NCBI GenBank assembly: GCA_945861575.1
Contig: CAMAVD010000018.1
Location: 1 to 37,358 of the forward strand
DNA length: 37,358 nt
Reading direction: 5' to 3'
From: Akkermansia muciniphila
GTDB taxonomy: Bacteria; Verrucomicrobiota; Verrucomicrobiia; Limisphaerales; UBA11320
Part shown: piece after piece, positions 20,027 through 28,101 of the stretch
How positions within the stretch are numbered: position 1 is the stretch's first letter
How the letters are laid out: every line of letters starts with the position of its first letter
The notes under the pieces: model-generated
The model's database searches: none
What the model saw: only the letters and a program-made list of their open reading frames with translations
What the model was told of the DNA's origin: nothing
Program-made: the position numbers and the translations under genes

Positions 20027-20347
20027 TTAGTGAAATTGAGTGGTCGGGGGCATGTCATGCATCGCCCAGATGGTTAAGCCCATCAGCCCGATAAAGAAAA
20101 AGACGGTCGAGGCTAGGATGCCATAGATCATCTTCTTCTCATCCATAAGATGCATGAAATAGCCCGCAACAAGGAACGCTTTGATGCTGGCGATAAAGAG
20201 CGCCAAAGCCACCGTCAGCGCCACGGAGTGTATTTCGAGGAAATAGGCACCCACGGTGAAAACGGTACCCACAATGAGTGCAAGGAAGATGATAATATAC
20301 TTCCTCTTAACGGCTTCGATGTCCTCGTGACTGTGATGATCGCTCAT
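20027..20347 (-). CDS. cytochrome c oxidase subunit IV family protein
   Basis: ORF 20027..20404; likely start 20347 (MSDHHSHEDIEAVKRKYIIIFLALIVGTVFTVGAYFL); three TM segments, KAFLVAGYFMHLMDEKK. Confidence 0.9.
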   Translation of the reverse strand: MSDHHSHEDIEAVKRKYIIIFLALIVGTVFTVGAYFLEIHSVALTVALALFIASIKAFLVAGYFMHLMDEKKMIYGILASTVFFFIGLMGLTIWAMHDMPPTTQFH

Positions 20348-20367
20348 AAAAAGGGGAGTTGTGTCTG

Positions 20368-21159
20368 CTAGAGAAGATACAGGACAGGGAAAAGAAAGAT
20401 CCAAACCAAGTCAACGAAATGCCAGAACAAGCCTGAGACTTCAACCCGGTTGGTATAACGTTCGGGATCCGTTTTCCACATTCCCGCCCCAGGCCAGAGG
20501 ATGTATCCGATGACCAAAGCGCCACCAATCACGTGCAAACCATGCAGGCCGGTCAATGTGAAGTAGATCGCGGTGTAGGTATTGTGCGCCGGGCCGTAGT
20601 TTCCAATCTTCTTGATGTCCGAAGTCTTGATCTCGATCTCCTTGTGAGGCTTGTGATTCGGCCCATGACCGCTGGCTTCCATCACCCCATGCGCCTTCCC
20701 CTTTGAGGCGTCGATCTCAAACCCTGAGAGCACCACCAACTCCTTGTCCCGCTTGATCAAATGCCCATCAAACACCTTGCCGTCATTGGTGATCACCTGA
20801 TAGTGCGTGAACTTGTCGTAGTACTCGTAGGACTTAATCCCCACAAACCCAAACGCACAGAGGATCGTAATCGTCTGATACAGACGATAGCGGGCGAAGT
20901 TGTTTTGCTTCAAAGCCGCCCACCCGAGCACGACCGTCACCGAGGAGGTGATCAGAACCAGTGTGTTCACCGTACCGATGGGAACATTGAGCAAGCGTTG
21001 AGGCCACTCGCCAATATCCGCCCCCACGCGCAACATGATGTAGGAGGAGAACAACGCACCGAAGAGCATCACCTCCGATGCAAGGAAGAGCCAGATCCCA
21101 AGCTTCGCGTTGTAAAGGCCGGTATCTCGCCGGGGCTGTACTGTGTATGGAATGTCCAT
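20368..21159 (-). CDS. coxC: cytochrome c oxidase subunit III with enlarged soluble loop
   Basis: 263 aa; GIWLFLASEVMLFGALFSSYIMLR, TGLHGLHVIGGALVIGYIL, VEVSGLFWHFVDLVWIFLFPVLYLL are subunit III hallmarks. Confidence 0.95.
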   Translation of the reverse strand: MDIPYTVQPRRDTGLYNAKLGIWLFLASEVMLFGALFSSYIMLRVGADIGEWPQRLLNVPIGTVNTLVLITSSVTVVLGWAALKQNNFARYRLYQTITILCAFGFVGIKSYEYYDKFTHYQVITNDGKVFDGHLIKRDKELVVLSGFEIDASKGKAHGVMEASGHGPNHKPHKEIEIKTSDIKKIGNYGPAHNTYTAIYFTLTGLHGLHVIGGALVIGYILWPGAGMWKTDPERYTNRVEVSGLFWHFVDLVWIFLFPVLYLL

Positions 21160-21183
21160 GTCTTAGGTCCCTGCTGCTAAAGT

Positions 21184-23007
21184 TTAGGAGTTTTGATTCT
21201 GGGGCACGAAATCCTTCGATGCACCCGGCAGACTGTAGTCATAGGGCCCACGAACAACCTCAGGCGTCTTCAGGAAATTACCATGAGGAGGAGGCGTGGG
21301 TGTTTGCCATTCCAAGGTCGTCGCATCCCAGGGATTGTCGGAGGTGACTTTCTTCCCATGAGAGATGCTCCAGAAAAAGTTAATGATAAAAGGAATCTGA
21401 GCGAGGGCCAATCCCCAAGCAGCGTGTGAAACGAAGGCGTTGAGCTCAATCATGCGGTCGGAGAGCCCACCAATAGAACCAGCTGCAGCCTTGGCCGTGG
21501 AATACATCGCCCCACCGTCGGACATGCGTCGAAGCATGCCCGACATGCCCTGGATGAACATCGGGAAAAACACCAGGTTCATGAAAATCAGGGACAGCCA
21601 GAAGTGAACCTTGCCCAGCGTTTCGTTCATCATCCTGCCGGCCACCTTTGGATACCAGTAGTAGATCCCCGCAAACAGGCCGAAAATAGTCCCCGGAGCC
21701 ACCACGTAGTGGAAGTGGGCTATGACATAGTAGGTGTCGTGCAGATGAATGTCGCTGTAGTTGAATCCAAGAGGTAGGCCCGTCAAGCCACCCAAACCAA
21801 ACATCGGCAGAAACGCGAGGGCGAACAGCATCGGCGTGTTAAACCGGATGGCTCCTCCCCAAAGGGAGATGAAAATACAGGTCAGGATGATCACCGACGG
21901 AATCGAGATGATCATGGTGGTGGTCTGGAAGAAGGTGCTGATCTTTGTTCCCATGCCCGTGAGATACATGTGATGCGCCCAAACAATGAAGGAGATGAAA
22001 CCGATCGCCAGCGTGGCATAGACCATCGACTTGTAGCCCCAGAGCGGCTTGCGGGTATTGTTCGCGACCACTTCGCTGACAATTCCGATGGCTGGGAGAA
22101 TGAGAACGTAAACCTCAGGATGCCCCAGGAACCAAAATAGATGCTGCCAGAGCAGTGGGCTTCCACCCCCGCTGATATCCGCCAAACGCCCCCCTACCGC
22201 CAAGCCCGTTGGCAGGAAAAAGCTCGTCCCCAACACATTGTCCGCCAGCTGCATCAAACCCGCAGCCTCCAAGGGAGGAAAGGCCAACAAGAGCAGGAAC
22301 CCGGTCACAAACTGAGCCCAAACGAAGAAAGGCAACCTCATCCAGGTCATGCCAGGAGCACGGAGCTGGATGATCGTCGCAATAAAGTTCACCGCGCCCA
22401 AGAGCGACGAGGTGATCAAGAGCACCATTCCCGTGAGCCAGAAGGTCTGGCCATGCCCCTCCACCGAGGTCGCCAAAGGCGAGTAGGAGGTCCAACCGGA
22501 CTGGGCTGTGCCTCCCGGAATAAAGAAGCTGACCAACATCACGATACCGCCTGCCGCAAAGCACTGGTAGCTGACCATGTTGATGCGGGGAAACGCCATA
22601 TCAGGCGCACCAATCTGGAGCGGCACCACTAGGTTTCCAAACGCTCCGAACGCCAAAGGAACGATCGCCAAGAACACCATGATCGTGCCATGCATCGCGC
22701 CGAACATGTTGTAAAGGGTGGGCGACATGATGCCCTTGTCGGCCAAGGGCCCGAAGAAATGCGCCATCAAGCCCCCGATGATCGGAATCGGCTGTCCAGG
22801 GTAGGCAATCTGAAAACGCATCAGCATCATCAGAATAAAACCGAGAAGCAAAAACACCAACGCTGTTATGCCGTACTGCACCCCGATCACCTTGTGGTCT
22901 GTCGAAAATACATACTTCTTTAGAAAACCCCCCTCATCGTGGTGAGCGTGGTTCTCGTGATGCTCATCTGAGCCATGAGCATGCGAGTGAGCGGATGTTG
23001 TTTGCAT
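21184..23007 (-). CDS. coxA: cytochrome c oxidase subunit I
   Basis: ORF 21184..23055; likely start 23007 (MQTTSAHSHAHGSDEHHENHAHH). STDHKVIG, MHGTIM, GAPDMAFPRIN, GHPEVYVLILP, WAHHMY, HDTYYVIAHFHYV. Confidence 0.97.
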   Translation of the reverse strand: MQTTSAHSHAHGSDEHHENHAHHDEGGFLKKYVFSTDHKVIGVQYGITALVFLLLGFILMMLMRFQIAYPGQPIPIIGGLMAHFFGPLADKGIMSPTLYNMFGAMHGTIMVFLAIVPLAFGAFGNLVVPLQIGAPDMAFPRINMVSYQCFAAGGIVMLVSFFIPGGTAQSGWTSYSPLATSVEGHGQTFWLTGMVLLITSSLLGAVNFIATIIQLRAPGMTWMRLPFFVWAQFVTGFLLLLAFPPLEAAGLMQLADNVLGTSFFLPTGLAVGGRLADISGGGSPLLWQHLFWFLGHPEVYVLILPAIGIVSEVVANNTRKPLWGYKSMVYATLAIGFISFIVWAHHMYLTGMGTKISTFFQTTTMIISIPSVIILTCIFISLWGGAIRFNTPMLFALAFLPMFGLGGLTGLPLGFNYSDIHLHDTYYVIAHFHYVVAPGTIFGLFAGIYYWYPKVAGRMMNETLGKVHFWLSLIFMNLVFFPMFIQGMSGMLRRMSDGGAMYSTAKAAAGSIGGLSDRMIELNAFVSHAAWGLALAQIPFIINFFWSISHGKKVTSDNPWDATTLEWQTPTPPPHGNFLKTPEVVRGPYDYSLPGASKDFVPQNQNS

Positions 23008-23121
23008 TTTTTTGTGCCGCAGGGCGATCCAACTAAAAACCGAAAGCCAGATCACCCTGCAATATTTCTAAAAGATAACCCGGTGACTCTCTACGATGTC
23101 AACGGAACAAATTGGTCAAAT

Positions 23122-24033
23122 TCAGAGTTTAGTTTTATCTATGACCATCATCAACAGGAGGAGGGGCAGGTAGAGGATGGAATAAAGGAAGAGCTGGCGC
23201 GCACCGGCCCGATCGAGCCGACGCGAGAAACGATGAGCACTGTAGATGAAGCCTAAGCCGAGCAATAGCGCACTCACAAAGTAGAGGCGCCCCGACAAAC
23301 CGAAGGCGAATGGGCTTAAACTGATAGGCAGTAGCCCCAAAGTGTGGCTGAAAGCCTGCCGCGCTGTCTTACGTCCATCTTCATCTTGCACCGCCAACAT
23401 CACAAACCCTGCGTTGCGGTACTCCTCACGGTACATCCACGCAATGGCGAGAAAATGGGGCAATTGCCAGAAAAACAGGATCGCGAACAAGCCCCATCCC
23501 TCCACGCTAAGATGCCCGCGAGCCGCTGTCCAACCCATCAGCGGCGGCAAGGCCCCAGGAACCGCGCCGATCGCGGTATTGAGCGAAGTGACCCGTTTCA
23601 GAGGGGTGTAAACCAGCAAATAGCTCACCGACGTCAGAGCACCCAGAATGGCGGTAAGAGGGTTCACCCACCGCCAAAGCTGAATGAACCCCACCACGCT
23701 CACTACCAAGCCGACGGTAAACACCATCATGGGCGTCAGCTTCCGTGAAGGAAGCGGGCGATGCTCCGTTCGAGCCATCAGAGCATCATGGTCTCGCTCG
23801 AGCAATTGATTGAGCGCGGCAGCCCCAAAGGCCAGCAGGGTGGTCCCACAAATACAGTGGAAACCAAGGATCCAGTCGACGTCCCCCTGATAGCCCAGGT
23901 AGAAGCCGGCCAAGGTGGTGAGCACGACCAAACCACTGAGACGCGCCTTAAAAAGCTCCAGCCAGAGACCGATCCCAATGGGAGAGACGGCCACCGAGGG
24001 GGCCACATCTACACGCGACAGGCCTGCCTTCAT
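23122..24033 (-). CDS. ctaB: protoheme IX farnesyltransferase (heme O synthase)
   Basis: 303 aa; AALNQLLERDHDALMARTEHRPLPSRKLTP, YLLVYTPLKRVTSLNTAIGAVPGALPPLMGWTAARG, FFWQLPHFLAIAWMYREEYRNAGFVML. Confidence 0.96.
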   Translation of the reverse strand: MKAGLSRVDVAPSVAVSPIGIGLWLELFKARLSGLVVLTTLAGFYLGYQGDVDWILGFHCICGTTLLAFGAAALNQLLERDHDALMARTEHRPLPSRKLTPMMVFTVGLVVSVVGFIQLWRWVNPLTAILGALTSVSYLLVYTPLKRVTSLNTAIGAVPGALPPLMGWTAARGHLSVEGWGLFAILFFWQLPHFLAIAWMYREEYRNAGFVMLAVQDEDGRKTARQAFSHTLGLLPISLSPFAFGLSGRLYFVSALLLGLGFIYSAHRFSRRLDRAGARQLFLYSILYLPLLLLMMVIDKTKL

Positions 24034-25076
24034 GATAACGAGGCCATGGCCGCCGAGTTCGAGGTTTTTCGGGGCGTTTCCAAGCGCGGCGTGCTTCTCA
24101 TTCCAGAGTCAATAGGTCTGGAAAGTCGGACTGCCACCAAGGTTAGCAAAGCCGTCCACGCGAGGCAGATCGCGCCCAAGACAACGTGGAGGGTGGCAAT
24201 ATCGTCCGCTTTGCCGGTCCAAACCGTGCACGCCCCTAGAATCGCTTGAGTCACGATGAGACATTGCCAGATAGCCACTCCCTTGCTCAGCGGCGACCCA
24301 GCCCCAGCGGCCCTGAGCAAACGCCGCGTCAGAAGGACGCTGAACACCAAAATCGCCAGCGCTCCCAACCGATGCAGCATGTGCAGATGGATCTGGTAAG
24401 ACGTGACCGGCAAGAAACCTCGGGTGAGATTGAGTGCGCTCAGCGTCTCGGGATCGGTGGCAGGCCATAGACGTCCATAGGCAAGCGGGAAATCCGGCAC
24501 CGCCAAGCCCGCATGCTCGTGACGCATGGTGGCTCCCAGCAAGAGTTGAACGAAAATCAAACCTGTGAAGCCACCCAGCCAGGTGACGGCTTTCGCGGTA
24601 AGACCAGCCCCCGGCATTTGCCGCCACCAGCGAGAGCGATACAAAGCGATCGCGCAAAGCAGCACCAGGAAGGCTTGCGCCAGTCCCGCGTGAAAAATCC
24701 CGATTTGATCCAGGATTAGCCTCACCCTCAGACCACCGAGAACTCCCTGAAAAATCACCAAACCCACGGCAAGATAACTCAATCTACGCAGCCATTTTCG
24801 GGGCTCTTCCCACCACATCCAAACCGCCAGAACAACCGTGATCAGGCCCACCCAGGAGGCAAAAAGCCGATGGGTGTGCTCGTAGAGAATGCCCCCCTGC
24901 CAAAAGGAAGGAGGGAACAGGAACATATTGTAGCCGTAGGTCGTCGGCCAGTCGGGAACCGCCATGCCAGCCCCTTTGCTGGTGACCAATCCCCCCAGGG
25001 CGATCAACAAGAGCGTGTTGACGGCGACGAACGCCGCAAAACCTGTCAGCCATCGATTGTTTTCAGATCGCGTCAT
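24030..25076 (-). CDS. ctaA: COX15/CtaA family heme A synthase
   Basis: ORF 24030..25157; likely start 25076 (MTRSENNRWLTGFAAFVAVNTLLLIALGGLVTSKGAGMAVPDWPTTYGYNMF). EHTHRLFASWVG and HMLHRLGAL heme-ligand motifs. Confidence 0.95.
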   Translation of the reverse strand: MTRSENNRWLTGFAAFVAVNTLLLIALGGLVTSKGAGMAVPDWPTTYGYNMFLFPPSFWQGGILYEHTHRLFASWVGLITVVLAVWMWWEEPRKWLRRLSYLAVGLVIFQGVLGGLRVRLILDQIGIFHAGLAQAFLVLLCAIALYRSRWWRQMPGAGLTAKAVTWLGGFTGLIFVQLLLGATMRHEHAGLAVPDFPLAYGRLWPATDPETLSALNLTRGFLPVTSYQIHLHMLHRLGALAILVFSVLLTRRLLRAAGAGSPLSKGVAIWQCLIVTQAILGACTVWTGKADDIATLHVVLGAICLAWTALLTLVAVRLSRPIDSGMRSTPRLETPRKTSNSAAMASLS

Positions 25077-25352
25077 GAACCTTCTCACTTCTGCCGAACT
25101 CAGGGTAGCTTCGAAACCAAGCAACCACTTAGCTAAACTGTAGAATGATGGCACCAAAGCTCAAGGACGAACCCCAGGAATTCGAGGCAACCGCTTTCCT
25201 GTTAGCCAAACTACTCGGGAGCATGCATCCATGTTTTAAGGACAGGCCCATCGCGTCAGAGCAGTGCCGTTCTGCCACATCCAAAATACCTAGAACGAAA
25301 AAGTTGTCTTGGCGGGCACTCTGCAGAACGCCATTCAAAGCACAACGGCCTG

Positions 25353-26561
25353 CTAGGCTGAACCCGATCGGGGGCGACGCCGCGCGGGTACCGGGGGACC
25401 GAACAGCCTCTCATACTCCTGAATGGCGTAACGGTCTGTCATGCCCGCAAGGTAATCACAGATCGCCCGAGGCCAACCGATCTTCCGCGCCCGACGCTTC
25501 ACGAACACGCTCAGCTCCGAAGGATTCGCCTGATAGTGCTCGAAAATCGCCTTGAGCATTCGCACAGCACGCAGGTTGGGCTTGTGGACTACCGGATTAT
25601 AATAGAGATGGGTGTAGAGATACTGCCGCAACTCCAGGTTTAGCTCCCGGCGAAGAGGGCTGTACTGCACCAGGGGTCGCGGCTGACGACGCGCATCATC
25701 CGACGTCCTAACCCGCGCCTCCTGAATACGGGAAAGCGTGGTGAACACCACGTCCTTCACCTGACTGTCGATCAGACAACGAATGATGAAATAACGGCGA
25801 CACTCATCCGGGAGGCGTCCGTGCTCACGCCGAACACTCTGCGCCGCCTCACGCCACAAGCGCACGTTGCGGCTCAGGTGTGTTTCCGAGATCAGCCCCC
25901 AATCCAACCCATCGTCGAGATCATGGCTGTAATAGGCAATCTCGTCGGCCTGATTGGCTGCCTGAGCCTCCAGACTGGCGCAGGGAGCAACGAATCCCAG
26001 CGGAGAATCCAAGGCGGCCGATAGCGGCTCATGTTTGGCGAGCCCCTCCCGAGTTTCCCAGGTGAGGTTCAAGCCTGGAAAACCAGGATATTTTTGCTCA
26101 AGTTCCTCTACCACGCGCAGGCTGTGACGGTTGTGTTCGAAGCCCCCATGCTCCTGCATCAAACCATTTAACGCCTCCTCTCCCTTATGACCGAAGGGAG
26201 GATGGCCGAGGTCATGCGCCAAAGCGATGGTCTCGGTGAGGTCTTCGTTGAGGCGCAACGCGCGGGCGATGTTTCGAGAGATACCCGAAACCTCCATGGT
26301 ATGCGTCAGCCGGGTGCGAAGATGATCGCCCGTGCCATTTAGAAAGACCTGGGTCTTATACTCCAGCCGACGGAAGGCACGGGAGTGGATAACGCGGTCC
26401 CGATCGCGCTGAAACTGCGTGCGCCACTCGGGAGGCAGCTCGGCATGCACCCGCCCGCGGCTCTCGCCGCTAAACTGAGCAAAGCCCGCCAGCTGGGCAG
26501 ATTCCCTACGCTCCAGCTCTGCCCGGGTGCATGGCTTCATCGCCTTCAGCAAGGAACTCAC
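25353..26561 (-). CDS. dgt: deoxyguanosinetriphosphate triphosphohydrolase-like protein (HD domain)
   Basis: 402 aa; RVIHSRAFRRLEYKTQVFLNGTGDHLRTRLTHTMEVSGISRNIARALRLNEDLTETIALAHDLGHPPFGHKGEEAL. Confidence 0.95.
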   Translation of the reverse strand: MSSLLKAMKPCTRAELERRESAQLAGFAQFSGESRGRVHAELPPEWRTQFQRDRDRVIHSRAFRRLEYKTQVFLNGTGDHLRTRLTHTMEVSGISRNIARALRLNEDLTETIALAHDLGHPPFGHKGEEALNGLMQEHGGFEHNRHSLRVVEELEQKYPGFPGLNLTWETREGLAKHEPLSAALDSPLGFVAPCASLEAQAANQADEIAYYSHDLDDGLDWGLISETHLSRNVRLWREAAQSVRREHGRLPDECRRYFIIRCLIDSQVKDVVFTTLSRIQEARVRTSDDARRQPRPLVQYSPLRRELNLELRQYLYTHLYYNPVVHKPNLRAVRMLKAIFEHYQANPSELSVFVKRRARKIGWPRAICDYLAGMTDRYAIQEYERLFGPPVPARRRPRSGSA

Positions 26562-26572
26562 GTGGTCAGAGA

Positions 26573-27799
26573 TCAGCTCGGCGGACGGATCTGCACAGGC
26601 TCAACCCCGCGCAACTCGAACAGCCGACGAATGGTGTCCTCAATCAAATTGTTGGGGCAGGACGCTCCAGCAGTCACCCCCACAACCGCAGTCCCCGCAG
26701 GCAGCCAGGCGCGCGTCTCGAGGTCTCCCTTCCGATGAAGATCATAGTGCACGATGAGATCGGTACTGACCATCTTGGCCGCATTGCTGATGAAGTAGGT
26801 CGGAAGCCGCCCCTCTCCCATCTCCGCCAAATGCGACGTGTTCGAAGAGTTGTAGCCTCCAATCACAATGAGCAGGTCGAGAGGCTCCTGGAGCAACTTC
26901 TCCAGCGCATCCTGCCGATCCTGGGTCGCCCCGCAGATGGTGTCGAAGAAGCGAAAGTGCCGGTCGATGGCTTCGGTGCCGTACTTGCTCTCCATGGTGG
27001 CGCGGAAACGCCGCTGCACCTCTTCGGTCTCACCGCGTAACATCGTGGTCTGATTCGCCACGCCGATGGCTTGAAGATGGATGTCGGGATCGAAACCCGG
27101 GGAATGCGCCCCCTTGAACTTCTCCAGGAACTCCAGCTTGTCGCCACCATTCAAAACGTAACGGCAGACATAGTCTGTCTCGGCCAGATTGAAGACCACC
27201 AAGTAATGCCCATCAGGCTGTGCGGTCGCCTGGCTGCTGGTCGCCAGGGTCTCCTCATGCCAGGCCTTGCCATGAATAATGCTGGTCACCGACTCCCGTG
27301 AATACTGACGGACACGCTTCCAAACGCTCATCACGTCCCCACAGGTAGTGTCCACAAATGAGCATCCGCGCGCCTCCAGCTTGCGCCGGGTGGCCACCTC
27401 GGTCCCAAAGGCTGGAATGATAACGATGTCCTCAGGCTGCAGTCCCGCGATCTCCTCGTCCGACGGCTTGCTCGCGATCGTCACGATGCCCATGCGGCGG
27501 ATCTGGTCGTTGACCTCCGGATTGTGGATGATCTCGCCCAGCAGCGCGATGCGTCGATCGGGATACGCCTTGCGGGCGGCGTAGGCCAGATCGATAGCGC
27601 GCTCCACACCGTAGCAAAAGCCAAACTCCTTGGCCAATCGCACCGTCAGATCGCCCAAGGTCAACCTACCTCCCGCGGCTCGGATTCTCTCCACCAACTC
27701 GCTCCGATAGTGGGCCACCACTTGGGCTTGCACGGCGGTCATAATGTCGGGGCGACGCAAATTGATTTTCTGAGGCGCAGGCGGAACAGTTGATGACAT
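26573..27799 (-). CDS. ispH: 4-hydroxy-3-methylbut-2-enyl diphosphate reductase, long plant/cyanobacterial-like form
   Basis: ORF 26573..27865; likely start 27799 (MSSTVPPAPQKINL). FGFCYGVERAIDLAYAA, GEIIHNPEVND, VDTTCGDVMSVWKRV, HGKAWHEETLAT, GYNSSNTSHLAE, GASCPNNLIEDTI. Confidence 0.95.
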   Translation of the reverse strand: MSSTVPPAPQKINLRRPDIMTAVQAQVVAHYRSELVERIRAAGGRLTLGDLTVRLAKEFGFCYGVERAIDLAYAARKAYPDRRIALLGEIIHNPEVNDQIRRMGIVTIASKPSDEEIAGLQPEDIVIIPAFGTEVATRRKLEARGCSFVDTTCGDVMSVWKRVRQYSRESVTSIIHGKAWHEETLATSSQATAQPDGHYLVVFNLAETDYVCRYVLNGGDKLEFLEKFKGAHSPGFDPDIHLQAIGVANQTTMLRGETEEVQRRFRATMESKYGTEAIDRHFRFFDTICGATQDRQDALEKLLQEPLDLLIVIGGYNSSNTSHLAEMGEGRLPTYFISNAAKMVSTDLIVHYDLHRKGDLETRAWLPAGTAVVGVTAGASCPNNLIEDTIRRLFELRGVEPVQIRPPS

Positions 27800-28101
27800 A
27801 ACAGGCCGCAAACTAGCAGGCCACTCCCGGAGGGCAAAACCTATTCTTGTCTGGATTCTAGGCACCTTCGCCCGGACGAATCCCCATCACGCAGCCATGT
27901 GGGGCTCACTCAAAACAAATCATAACATCCAGCATTACAGCAACTTGCACAAAGGAACACCCCAAGATCTCGGCATCGGTTCTGTTCGAGAATCGTCCCA
28001 CCCACACCACCCAGTGGTTGCGTGTCCAGATGCTCAACTCATTCTGGGTAATACTTTTTGCGAAAACGCCCTAAGTAGAGTAGGAACATACGAACAAACT
28101 C

